Assembly (NCBI GenBank): GCA_023079485.1
Contig: CM041108.1
Location: forward strand, 4,154,001-4,218,000
Length of the DNA: 64,000 nt
Direction: 5' to 3'
DNA from: Archilochus colubris
Lineage: Eukaryota > Chordata > Aves > Apodiformes > Trochilidae
Of the stretch, positions 37,240 through 48,520 are shown in pieces. How positions within the stretch are numbered: position 1 is the first letter of the stretch; each line of letters starts with the position of its first letter. The notes beneath the pieces are model-generated. The model ran no database searches and was not told where the DNA came from. It saw only the letters and a list, made by a program, of their open reading frames with translations. The position numbers and the translations under genes were made by a program.

Positions 37240-37400
37240 AAGATGCATTTCAGGAGCAGGCAGTGTATTGGATTCCCTCACTGATATTATTCAGCCTTTA
37301 AAGCTGGTTTGCCCATAGTAATCTGAGGTTTATATCCCAGATTACCTCAGAGCCAGAAGTAATAAAAGGCCTGTCTGTGTGTCTGCATCACTTCCTAGCA
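37240..37400. promoter_or_regulatory. Possible conserved element with an inverted TAATCTG pair
   Basis: A repeat-free block contains GATATTATTCAGCC and TTTAAAGCTGG. It also has GTAATCTG, and after a 12-base spacer the exact reverse complement CAGATTAC. Two facing TAATCT sites resemble bicoid-class (OTX/PITX) half-sites. This is a candidate only. Confidence 0.3.
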
Positions 37401-37924
37401 AGGAACAGCCCCAAATAACACTGCCCAGAGATGTGACCCTACAGGGAGCACAGGGACATGTCCCAAAACAGCCACAGGGATCACTCACTCTTTATCAGGA
37501 CTTTTTAGAGTGCTGCAGAAGCTCTCACATCCCCTCCATCAAAAAACCTTAAAAGAAATGTTGACAGCCCTTTTCAGGCTTTCTGAGCAATTCCTCAGAG
37601 TTAAAGCACTGGCATGTGGCATTCACAGCAGCTGCTCACAGAAGGAAGAAGATGATGATAAAGTTGTGTTTGATTTTGTCTTTGTGAGCACACAGCAGAT
37701 GCTGGGAAATGGGGTTAAGAGCACTTTATGGGGTCTCCTGGAATCTAGCAGGCAAGAAAGCAAAAATGCTTGAACAAGAACTGCAAGCTTGCTGACCTCC
37801 CAAAACAGCAGAGCTTGACTTAGCAATCAAAGCACCAGTAAAATCCAAGAGCTGGAAAAGGCAATGAACCCTAGGAGGGAAAACACGACAGTGTTTCAGG
37901 ACCCCAAGATTTCTTCCTCAGTTC

Positions 37925-38080
37925 TTCTCTTTGGCTAAACTATTTTATCTCTTAATGCATTAATTTTCCCACCTGTACCCAGGGAGAATAATGTTGCAGA
38001 CCTCTTCAGTGGAGGGCTTTGAGGTCTCAGGATGAAGAGTGTTCTGCAAGACTCATATATCATCATTAGCTCTGGCCAGG
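37925..38080 (+). mobile_element. MIR-like ancient SINE remnant
   Basis: The words AATTTTCCCACCTGTACCC, GGGAGAATAATGTTGCAGACC, GGGCTTTGAGGTCTCAGGATGAAGAG and TATATCATCATTAGC follow the MIR/CORE-SINE order: 'tttccccatctgtaaaatggggataataatgc' then 'gctttgagatctactgatgaaaagcgctatataa'. Heavily diverged. Confidence 0.5.
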
Positions 38081-38707
38081 AATAACCCAGAGGCTGGAAA
38101 CCTAAAGCAACACTTTCCCCAGCTGCATTTGAAATGCAATTTTCCTCCTTCCAACCTCAGGAAACCCCCACCCAAAACCCAGCTCAACTTTGTGATGTAT
38201 TTGAACTCCAGCAGCACTCCAAATGAAATCTTTGAGGCTCCAGATAAAATCCTTGTTCCCAAATACTACACTGCTCTCATCCAAACCACTCTGCACAGCA
38301 AATCAAAGTTGGGGGGGAGGGAGAAACCCAAAATAGAGCTCAGCCTTCACAGTGCAATGCTCTGCTCACCAGAAGATGCTACATGAACATTTCACACTGT
38401 GATTTTTTAGCCAGAGCTCACAGCAAATGAGTAGGAAATAGTAAAATGAGAAGATAACATCCTTTAAGAGCATCCTCATCCTCACTGAACTTCACAGAGC
38501 TTTTTTTTTTTCTTTTCTTCCCAGTGGAACAGGGCAGAAGAAAGTCACTCCCATGGTTCATTGTAAACAGAAACTGAACAGGTAATGAGGGACAACTTTC
38601 TTCCATAGCTATGTTCTCTCTCTTACACTAAAAAAGAACAGTCCCCAGTGATTTATCAGTTCTAGTGATTCTAATAATTCTCCTGCTGACAGCTCAGGAC
38701 AGGCAAC

Positions 38708-38747
38708 ACAGCTCTGGTATCCTCAGGACAGCTCTGGTATCCTCAGG
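38708..38747. repeat. Perfect 20-bp tandem duplication
   Basis: ACAGCTCTGGTATCCTCAGG occurs twice in a row (38708-38727 and 38728-38747) with no difference. This points to a recent slippage or duplication event. Confidence 0.95.
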
Positions 38748-39079
38748 TCACTGCTCTGCCTCCGAGCATCCTCCAGAAGAGGGTTGGGATGAAGGTAATT
38801 AAGGATGTGGTAACTAATCTGTTTAGTCATCCAGTGTGTCTACAATTCATTTCTGTCATGTGTAAATAGAGTATCACAGCTCAGCCTGTCAAGCATCGTG
38901 CAGATTTTTTGCTGGCATTTAGAGAGGAGGCTAAGGAGCCCTCTCCAAACACACATTTCCAAATAAAACCTGATATTGCCACCAGAAGGAGAGAGAAAGC
39001 AACAGATCCAAGGACTCCTTCTCAGCCCTGCTTCACACTCTGCTTTTTCTCACCACCCTTCAGTACTCTCACCCCTCCT

Positions 39080-39195
39080 CACTTTGCAAAAGGGAAAACT
39101 GAGATTCAAGGAGACAAAACAGTTTGTCCCAAATCACAGGGATCCTGTGGTTGGCAGGACAATGCCCTGCCATCACTGGATAGCACTGCAAGGCC
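39080..39195 (+). mobile_element. MIR-like ancient SINE remnant
   Basis: CACTTTGCAAAAGGGAAAAC, CTGAGATTCAAGGAGACAAAACAG, TTTGTCCCAAATCACAGGGATCC and GGCAGGACAATGCC follow the reverse-strand MIR order: 'attttacagatgaggaaactgaggctcagagaggttaagtgacttgcccaaggtcacacagc'. The orientation given is that of the matched words; relative to the SINE's own RNA it may be the opposite strand. Confidence 0.45.
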
Positions 39196-39804
39196 TGAAC
39201 CACCTCCCTTTTCTTCCTCCCAATGAAACAAAGAACAAAAAAACACTAGAGACAAGATTTCATGAAATGTAGCTAAGAATCTTCTTTCAGTTTTGGATCT
39301 TCAGCTCAAGAAAAAAAAAATAAAAATCACAGCACGCATTCAGACAAGCTTTAGGCTTGGCAGTACCTGATCCAGCTGCCAACAAGGCAAGTTTGGGCAA
39401 TGCAAGGAGGATCCAGTCTCACCTGAGATGCCCTAGCAAAACACAACCCAGATTTTTGCATGTTCACAGGGAAGACACATGAATTCCATGGTTCTGTTCC
39501 CATTTTCAGCTCTGGGACTAGAAGGGACTCAACAGTCTGCAGGGGAACCCATTTCCCAGGAATTCCACAGCTAGAAATAGCTGTGGGTTCCCTGCTCCAA
39601 GGGTTCTCTGTTTGGTAGACCCAAGGGGAGGATGTTCTTAGACTAAGAGCCAGGGAAATTCTGGCAATGCCTCTCCAATTCCCTCATGCAGTTTTCAGGG
39701 TGCACCCATCCGAGATGTCTGACACAGCAACTGAGATTAAAACCATGTGGGTGGGTACATGTTTGTGCCTGCTAGTGAGCCTGGGGAAGATAACATCCAC
39801 AGCA

Positions 39805-39955
39805 TGATAGTTCAGTCTATTGAATTGGGACTCCAGAAATCCATTTTTAGCTCTGCAACTGCCCTATTCCCTATCTTTAAATAACTCACTGTCTCTCCTT
39901 CCCACTGTTTCCCCTTCTATAAAACTGGAAGTACTCCCTTTCTTGCCTTGGTGCT
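39805..39955 (+). mobile_element. MIR-like ancient SINE remnant
   Basis: AGTTCAGTCTATTGAATTGGGACTCCAGAAATCC, TTAGCTCTGCAACTGCC, TCACTGTCTCTCCTTCCCAC and GTTTCCCCTTCTATAAAACTGGAAG match in order the sauropsid/amniote MIR-type sequence: 'gggaactgggagtcaggactcctgggttctattcccagctctgccactgac...tgcctcagtttccccatctgtaaaatgggg'. This is the best of the MIR-like pieces. Confidence 0.55.
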
Positions 39956-40184
39956 GCATGAATCTACCCAAATGAACTTCAAGAATGCCAGTTCAGTTAT
40001 ACCATACACTTCCCTGCAAAACCCAGCATAGATTAAAACACTGCTTGTAGAGACCTCTCAGCAGCCACATGGAGAGAAGATGCCTTCAAGGCAACATTTC
40101 TACACACTGACAAGGTCATCCCTCCATTTGTAAGAAGATGAGGGAGCCAGAGCTGAGGAGCACCCCAGAAAAATAAAATATCAC

Positions 40185-40206
40185 TTTTTTTTTTTTTTTT
40201 TTTTTT
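40185..40206. repeat. Poly-T run (22)
   Basis: An uninterrupted T run, followed 20 bases later by a short CA repeat. Confidence 0.9.
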
Positions 40207-43200
40207 AAATTATGCTTTTCATCCACACACACACAGAGAAAGCTCAGCCTCAAGGTGGAAAACCTATTAGTTTGCAGAACACAGGCTTGTAGGAGCTTTG
40301 ATTTGACAAGAGGTAAGGCATGCTTGGCCCTGCTCCAGGGAAACACTCAGACATTCACTCACCAGCACAGAGCTCACATCCATGCCTGGCTTTGCAGCTT
40401 GGGCAGCTCTCATTTCAAAAGGTGGGGGGCACCCAAACATGTGCTTGGGTGGGAATCACAGGGCTGAACACCAAAATATGTGAAAACCCTAATACTAGAT
40501 TGACTTCAGCCTGCACGGGCTTTTGAAGAACAGAGGCAGAAGGCTGAAGAACAGCAAAAAACACCCTGGGAAGTTATTGGTCTCCTGAGACTAAATTCAG
40601 ATGCTCTCTTTTTCCCCATCCACCTCCATTTCTATCACTATTTTATTGTGAGCATTTGTGGTTTAATTTCTGCCTCCCCCCACCTTTTTTTCTTATCTAA
40701 CCCCACTAAAACCTGTCAGGTTTTAAGATCCCTGAGTATCTTGATGAGAGCAGGGCCAGAATGACTCCTCTGGGGACAATGGATTAGATTCTCCTGCAGT
40801 GTCCCTACAAAGTCAAAACCAAATTCTTCCTTTTTATAGGAATTCATTCCAAGTCTATTGCTCTAAGCTTGGCCTTAACAGTCTCTAAACAGGTCTAAAT
40901 TTCTTTTTCATCAGGGTTTCTACAGTCACATTCAGGTCTGTCCCTTTATCTGCTTGGTCCACCAGCCCAGCCCCCTTTGCCTCCTCCTTGTCCTGGTCCT
41001 GTACCCAAAAAAAACCCCCACATACTGCTCCATCTCCCTGAATACCACCCCCCAAAACACATTTTTCCCTTTCCATTGCATTCAGCTTTTCAACTGAGGA
41101 ATGATTCCCTGTGACAGGAGTGTGGATCCTCACAGACACTGCTGTAGAAGGTGGGAAGGGCGAGGAGGATTATGGAGGCTGAAATCACTCCCTGGGAGTC
41201 ATTACAAGCTATTACCAAGCTGAACCTAGGGACTCTTTATTACCTGAGTTATTGTTCCAGAAGCAGCTTGTGCAGTCTGCTAAAGAGGACTCATACTTAG
41301 GGATTATGATGCACTTTAAGGGGGGGGGAAAGAGAAACTTCTGTACGTGAGTAGTTGTAAGAGCAGTCACTTAAGGCTCCTGCCTGGCCATTCCAGCACA
41401 CTTGAAGTGCCAATGAAGTCATCAGATCACCCCATCTGATGTCATTATCCCTGAGCAACACTATCAACAACCTTTCCAAGCTTTTGAGAGCTGGCAACCA
41501 GGCCAGCACAACACAGACACTTCCAGAGCAGAGGATGGCCAAAGAAAAAAGACTGGGAAGTCTGAACACCTGAGCAATTCAGGACCTTTACATCTCCTCC
41601 TTTAAAATGGTTTCTTTTAGAGGACATCATTTCAAGGATAGAGATGGCACCCAAGCCTTAACAGCTCCTGCAACATCTCCTGGAGTTTTCTGCACTGTTC
41701 ACTGGAAACCCAGCCCCAGACAGCTGCCCCCTGTCCCTGTTCCCAGATTCATCAAGTTTTGCTCAGGACACATCAGGTTACACACCAGATAGGCTGTCTG
41801 GACTCTAAAAGTACAACCCTCCCCTTTATGATTCTCTCCAGCACCCTGTAAGCTGCAGATAAGCAAGGACACAACCTCAGTGACCCCCCCCCAAAAAAAA
41901 AAAGTTGGGATCTAAGGAGAGGAGAAGAGACAGGCAGACAGACAGATAGGTAACACTGAGCAGAAGGCAGCAGTGAGATCACCAAGATGACTGGGAGAAG
42001 AAATAGTCCCAGATTTATGTCCAGGTTCAAATGTCTGCTGGAGCAGAAGGTCAGGGGAACAACCCTGCCTGCTAGGGAAGAGCAGCAGTAAATCCTGCTT
42101 CCCACCACAGCTGGCCTGGAAACTCCAGAAGAAGGATAAAATTGTTTTATTACACAAAAAGATGGAATTTGGGTTCTTTGGGGGTTTTTTTTTTTGGTTA
42201 ATACACTTGCCCTAAATTTCAGATCTTCCTATATGGTGCTACTGACATTTGTGGCTGTATCTTTCGGGCTAATGGAAGATGAATTAGAGCCAAACAAGGA
42301 AGCCTTTTAAGATACAGCCAAACTACAACCATATACACAGCCATGGGATACTGGGAGGCAGAGCCAACCAAAAAAGGTACAACGTGCCATCCAGAAGCTT
42401 GAGGGCTTCAATTTATGCTTATTTCAGGAGAAGAGAGATGCAGCTGGCTTTGTGCAAACAGCTTATTGGCAGATAAAAAGGGTTAGAGGGTAGAACAGGA
42501 AAAATATGTCAAGTGCTGGAGGAAAAAAAAAGGCATTTTATGGGTTTTAACAAATAAAGCACATTTTCATTCATCACCATTCAGAAAGTCAATAAACACT
42601 GAACTTGCAAAGCAGTAATTACTAGGGGCTGATTTCACACACACATACCCTGGGCCTTTGGAAAAAAACCCTCAGAAATGGGGTTCTTTATTCCCCCCCA
42701 AGCAGTGGGAATAGCAGTGCCAGGTGGTATTAATAAAAGGCTGCTGGCAGCCTGGAGGATCTGAGCCATTCTCTAGGGGACTTTTTACTCATTCTCAGGC
42801 TTTACGTTTCATTCATCAAAAAATAATAATAAAGAAGGTTTCAAGCACCCAGAGTGGAATGATACATGCACGTTTCCTTCTCCCTCCCCAGCCCTCATCA
42901 TCCCCTCCTCTGCTTCCCCCTTTAATGACTTTGCCAAAGGAGGAAAATAATTCAGTTGTGGCCAAGCAAGGCATTTAGAAGTGTTTGTTATTTTATAGGC
43001 ATTCATTGTACTTAATTATAGATGTGTTACAGCTCCTGTGATCTCCCTGCCTGGAGTGACATAATCAGCCACCACCACATGCTTCCCCCTACAAAACCAA
43101 TAGTACAGCAACAGGGAGCTTCCTAAAAACTCATTTCCCAGAGGTTTTGAAGGTGAGCAGTCTGAGAGGCACAAATATGCAGACATCCATCCCCTTTTGT

Positions 43201-43800
43201 GGTCCTCAGAAAGTCCATGAGACCAGGGGAAGGGGTGAACACCCCGAGCCACTGCCTGAAGGGATCTGGAGGAGTTTGGGGGGTCCTGTTCCTGGGCTAA
43301 GAGATTTCAGACACAGCTTCAGCTGCCAACTGCTGCTGAGGTTTTGATCCATCATGGAGCTGTGGAGCTGCTGCCTTCTGCATTCTCATGCAACATCCAT
43401 GCTCTGCCTTTCCCACCTGAGGGGCTCAAATCACAGCTTCACTGATTTAGGAGATCAAGGGATGCCACACTTCCACCTGAGCACATCCAGGTACTATACA
43501 AAAATCACACTAAAAGTAGAAATCCTCCAAATCCATATTATCATACCAAGACATGACATTACCAATAGATCTATCAATATATCTATCAATTTCCTTCTCG
43601 TTTCTGAGCATGGTTCTTGTGCCTACCCAGGGTTTGTTTCACAAGCCACAGACTCAACCTGGTTCAGAAAAAGAGCAGAAACTACAACTTAATTGCAAAA
43701 TTACCTGTCCATTCATAAGGGTGCAAAAAATCAGAAAACTTGGCAGCATTTTAACCCTTCTAGAATCCAAAGAGTGGAGAGGAAATTGCTGCTCATTTAC

Positions 43801-44098
43801 AGAAAGGAAGAGAGGGAAGGAAAGGAAGGAAAGGAAGGAAGGGAAGGAAGGGAAGGAAGGGAAGGAAGGGAAGGAAGGGAAGGAAGGGAAGGAAGGGAAG
43901 GAAGGGAAGGAAGGGAAGGAAGGGAAGGAAGGGAAGGAAGGGAAGGGAAGGAAGGGAAGGAAGGAAAAGAAGGAAAGGAAGAAAAAGAAGGAAAGGAAGA
44001 AAAAGAAGAAAAAGGAGAAAGAAGAAGAAAGAAGAAGAAAGAAGAAGAAAGAAGAAGAAAGAAGAAGGAGAAGAGAAGAAAGAGAAGAAAAGGAAAAA
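43801..44098. repeat. 298-base pure purine tract (GGGAAGGAA 9-mer array, then GAAGAAGAAA 10-mer array)
   Basis: Every base from 43801 to 44098 on the plus strand is A or G. The left core, about 43839-43945, is roughly a dozen near-perfect copies of a 9-base unit GGGAAGGAA. The right part passes through GGAAAGGAAGAAAAAG words into about five copies of a 10-base unit GAAGAAGAAA. Because the 9-mer is in frame with codons, several overlapping open frames of Gly-Lys-Glu or Phe-Pro-Ser repeats appear on both strands; they are artefacts. On the GRIK4 transcript strand this is a pyrimidine tract. Such mirror-repeat purine tracts can form triplex (H-DNA) and are usually length-polymorphic. Confidence 0.95.
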
Positions 44099-44489
44099 CC
44101 AAACCCACAACAAAAAGCATTACAAGGATTCTGGAGATGGCCATCAGTCAAGGAACAGAGGAGGGGCAAAGCTTTCCCTGGTCTCTAGCAGGGTACCTGT
44201 TCTTATCCTTCTCTCCAACCACAGATTTTTTTCCACCAGCATCAAGAGGACTCAGCTCCAGGAGCCTTTCACATCACACTCTGAGCTTTTCTTTTGCCTT
44301 CCTCCCATCTCCATTCTCTTTGCACATTCTGCTGCAGAGACCCAATCAAAGGGGAAAGGAAAAAAGGATTAAGACATAAAAGTTTATTGATTGATTTAAA
44401 ATTATGCTTTGAAACAAAACCCTCTGGATTGGAAAGCTTGTATTTCAATGCAAGAGGAGATGGTGGAACACAGGAAACACACCGGGAAA

Positions 44490-44650
44490 TAAACAACCTC
44501 TTCTCAGAGCATATATTTTGTCTTCATTATGCCCCAGAGAAGGTGTTAATCCACAACATACAATGTATTAATCACCCCTCCAACTTCCAAATGCGAAATG
44601 CATCATTAACATTCATGTTGGTTTCAATTAGTTTGCTGGATGGGAAGGAA
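44490..44650. promoter_or_regulatory. Possible conserved non-coding element
   Basis: This block has GGTGTTAATCCACAAC, ATGTATTAATCACCCC, AAATGCGAAATGCATC, ATTAACATTCATG and CAATTAGTTTGC. Repeated TTAATC and ATTA cores, with a surviving CpG, are typical of deeply conserved developmental enhancers. There is no alignment to prove it. Confidence 0.35.
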
Positions 44651-46382
44651 GGAGGGCCACAAAGAGTGGTTCCCTCACTAAATTTTGTTTCATTTGCTAA
44701 GCATGGGGATCATAAAAAGCTGCCTGGGTGAAACTCCAGCATTCCATTCCATACATGAGAGCCTGCTGGCAGTAATGTACAAAGGCTTTTAATTGAAAAA
44801 GGCAATGCTATGGGTAGTGTTTTCAGGCAATGAGGTAATTTAGAAGTGTAGATTCCATTTTGGGGAGTGATGGAGTACTTTGGGACAGATTTTCAAGGGG
44901 TATCAACCACTAAAAGAGGCAGACAAAGACCCCATGATGATGACCTGTCCCTGAAGTGCCTGCCTGTGAAGAGAGGTTATCACTTAGACTTGAAAGGATT
45001 TAGTTTCTGGATGCTGACACATTCCTGAAAGGAGATGTAAACTCTTGAGACCTGGAAGAGCAACCCCAGCAATAGGTTAGCTGTAAAGATTTTCCATCAA
45101 ACCAACTGTGAGAAGCACTGGTGAGGTCAATCTTTGAGGACCTTGACTTCAATGGCAAAGCTGGAGCAGATCAAAAGAGCCAGCTGAAAAACCTGTGAAC
45201 ACTTCTACTCAACTAACTCCCACTTACAGATCTGCAAAGACTCCCGTGGTTGTCCAGGTCCCCTTCCAAAAGAATCAGCCCTGGGCTTTCTTGAGCTCAT
45301 TCCAATTCCACCTAAAGCCCAGCTTTCAGGAGAAGCATCCAACTGCAATGTAAAGTTACCATGCATGGACAATTGACCACCAGCCTTAAGGGAGAGATTA
45401 CAGTTTCTAATTCCTCTCACTGTTTCAAACACTCTGTCTTATTTCTACACAGAGCTTCTCGAGCTCCACTTACTTGCAAATGGCTCTTACTGTACTTTCT
45501 CAGGAAAAAAAAAAAAATACCAAACTGGAGTCACCTTGCCAGCAGGAAGAAAAAAATAGATTTTGTGGAGGGAAAGTAGGCACCCTGAGCCCAGGAGGAT
45601 GACTCACATCTGAGATATGAGTTCCAAAGGGAACACAATCCAATTCCTCTACGTTGCCTTAAGAAGGAGACAAGATGCCTCTGGGAAGATGTGGGATAGA
45701 TCCTGGGTGAGGGATGTGTATGAGAACTGAGCTCTCATCCCCAAAAATCTAACCCCTGGCCAGCACAGAAATGTCACCACAGCCTCCACAATGCCCAGCT
45801 CTTCAAGTGGTTCTGTAGAAACTTTTTGGCTTAACACAGGAATCTTAAAGGGTGCACCCAAGGTCCAGTAAGTGAAACAGAATGGGGCCCATGTTCTGGC
45901 AGATGCAGCACTGAGCTCTGCCATCTGTACCTACCACTGGGTCCTGGTGACTTGATACAGAAGGCAAGAGGATTCAGCTGGCATTCCCCAAGGTGAGAAG
46001 CAATAATCAAAAGCTCCCCCCCAGATCAAGGCAAAGAGAAATACTGAGCCCTTCCTAATTAACAGGAGTTACATGCATCTTCCTTTAACCGTGGCAGCAA
46101 ATTCCACTTAATCTTCATTATATCACAGGAGCTGTTAAACAAAAGCTTTTAAAAGTGGCATTCTCTGACAGTGAGAGCTGCCTGCCTCAGTCCAATGCTC
46201 AGCCCAAACCCAAATCTCAGCCATTCCCTACAAAGCCCCATCCTCTACAGATGGATACTGCACAGCAGCCCATGGGGGCTTAGCCAAGCCAAAAAGTTCC
46301 CGTGTTCTGCAGACCTGAAACCACCCAGTGGAATAAGTTGCTATGGTTTCCAAGATTTACTTCAAATTGACACAGGTTAAGG

Positions 46383-46405
46383 AAAAAAAAAAAAAAAAAA
46401 AAAAA
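46383..46405. repeat. Poly-A run (23)
   Basis: An uninterrupted A run followed by GTGATTAAAAATAAATAAATAG. It could be the tail of a retrocopy, but no recognisable body precedes it. Confidence 0.85.
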
Positions 46406-46689
46406 GTGATTAAAAATAAATAAATAGACAAACCTGGGCCTTGTGCCATGAAAAATGTGAAGTTGTCCTTGACTCCAGTAGCAAATGAGGCATGAAATGT
46501 ATCAAAATGTGATATTGAATATAAGGATGTATTTAATATTTTACAACACTGAAAATCTTGTTACAAAAGAGTTAGATCATAAATCAAGCTGAGAGGGGCC
46601 AGTTCTTCCCTTCTCTCCCCTCTCCTTACCTCTAATTGTTCTTAGCAAACTTTGAGCAGCTGAATCATTTACTAGAGAAAAGAAAGCTG

Positions 46690-46965
46690 AACATCACTCA
46701 CAAGAAAACTGGAGGTGCTTCATTTGTCCATCAAGAGCACTAAATTCTCATTAATCATGTATTCTGCCTGGAAGTCACTGCTAATTTCTGCAGATATCTA
46801 TCCCCTGCAAGCCTTCAGAGAGGGCACAAAGACTCGAGGCAAAGCTCTCCAATAAAGGAGATCTCTGTCATCAGTCAATTTAACCAATTGTGTTAATTGT
46901 CTGGCTGGGCCACCAGTTATCAGCCTCTCACTTGTTATGTGCACAGAAATATTTGTCACCCAGCA
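46690..46965. promoter_or_regulatory. Possible conserved non-coding element
   Basis: A repeat-free run with CTCATTAATCATG, CTGCTAATTTCTGC, CCAATAAAGG, CAATTTAACCAATTG, GTGTTAATTGTC and CCAGTTATCAGCC. TAAT-core density is high and the base mix differs from the flanks. Candidate only. Confidence 0.3.
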
Positions 46966-48254
46966 ATCTTGTACTGATTTTTGCCTCTGGTTTTTACTTC
47001 TTCATTGGATACTACACATCAAAGCTGGAGAATGCCAGCACCATCCCACCAGCTTGAGAGCCAGAGGAATTTATCTGGCAAACCCCAGGTTCCACAGCAG
47101 GGAACTCTGCAGAGCTCCTAGGTGAGAGATGAAAGATTTATTATTTCACTCCTCTTCCTTCTCATTGCCCAGACATGCACACCCTCCTTATTACTACTTT
47201 CGTTTAACCACACTCCTAGAAATGACCAAGACTGAAAAGATAAAGGGATTTTAGGATGATTGTGTCTACAGTGGAGAAATGAATGATATTTCCATGCCAT
47301 AGACCTAATCCCCTGGGAACAGCAGGTACAGAGCTCACCAAACCAAGAACCAATGTGTTTAAACCCCGTGCTTATTGGCACTTTTAATTTAAGCACCACC
47401 TTCACCCACCCTGCATGTCAAGTCCTGTTTGTCACCGTGTTACTGGATGTGTTTATTCACATAACACCAGAATGAATCAACTCCCAAGGGGAAAAAAAGC
47501 TCCTCCCTCCTCCCCGAGTCCAGAAAGAGTGTCACTGATACCACCAGGGTCACATCAAAGATGCATCTTCCAAACTCTACTTTACTCACCTATATTTCTC
47601 AACTGCTTTCCCATGGAAACAAGCTCCCTGAGTTCCCCTGTCCAGCTTTCAGCCTCCCACAGCCATAAATGAAGCCAGTGCCCACCTGCAGCCACACTTG
47701 ACAGAGCCTGCCCCCTCAAATACTGCAAGTTTCACAAAAAAATAGCTGAAAAAATAGCCAGTCTCTCAGCATCCTCATGGACAAGCAGGATGCAATGTAA
47801 GCTCAATTCTTATCAGAGAATTTACACACAGCACACATTTTCTGAAGCTTTTTCTGTGGCTGGGGCATCCAGTCAAGGCTTGCACTTATTTAGTTATCAA
47901 AGAATCCAAGCATGAGAAAGAAATCCATAGGAAACCAGGCTTCATTACTTCCACTGCTTATGATATTGCCTTGAAGACCGGGAGAAAAAAGAGAAACATT
48001 GGTACTTGAAATGATGGAGCTTCCATCACATACCTTAAAATGTATTGCCCAGAGTAATTGAATCCCTGGATTGCAAACCAACACCTGCCCAAGGCTTAAA
48101 AAAGTTTAGCAGACACACAGAGTGACTTTGCTCAAATCACCACCAGGAATCTCTTCCAAGTCTTTTCCAGCAGAAGCCAACCCTCCCCAGGAGCCCCTCC
48201 AGCCTGTGCCTCACACACTGCCCACCACCTACCAGGGGAAATAGAGACTGGTTT

Positions 48255-48520
48255 GCCTCAGGCTGAATAAAATGCTTTGTTCCCATTTCAACATTTATAA
48301 CCATAATAAGAAGATGAAACGCGTTTCAAAACAAAATTGTTTCCTAAAGGAAAACGATCAGAGTCTATTTTGAATAAGATGCCAAACCAAGCACGTTTAC
48401 TCTTTTCTAGAATTTTAGCTTTAACTTTCCATTTTCCTGAGCATTTGTTACGTGATGAATTTGATGAAAACTTCTGACAAGAAGCTGCTCGATTCTCACC
48501 AGATATCAAACAGCTCTTGT
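48255..48520. promoter_or_regulatory. Possible conserved non-coding element containing a 14-bp palindrome
   Basis: The block has AACATTTATAACC, the perfect palindrome TGAAACGCGTTTCA at 48315-48328, CTATTTTGAATAAG (MEF2-like), AGCACGTTTAC, TTGTTACGTGATG (bZIP/E-box-like) and AATTTGATGAAAAC. At least five CpGs survive in an AT-rich, otherwise CpG-poor setting. That is the signature I would expect of selection against CpG decay, but no comparison was possible. Confidence 0.4.

Larger units (their letters stand above)
33994..43800. other. GRIK4: Probable 5'UTR-intron stretch between the GA repeat and the purine tract
   Basis: Beyond the listed MIR-like remnants, simple repeats and candidate conserved blocks I see only unique non-coding sequence. 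Around 36020-36085 two diverged copies of a roughly 32-base word (CCAGAAACACCAAAAA / CTGAAACACCAAAAA) sit in tandem. No exon is recognised. Confidence 0.5.

Noticed and set aside
43553..44379. Long plus-strand frames of Gly-Lys-Glu repeats and minus-strand frames of Phe-Pro-Ser repeats (up to about 228 codons)
   Set aside because: They are created by the 9-base purine repeat, which has no stop codons in several frames on both strands. There is no coding signal outside the repeat.
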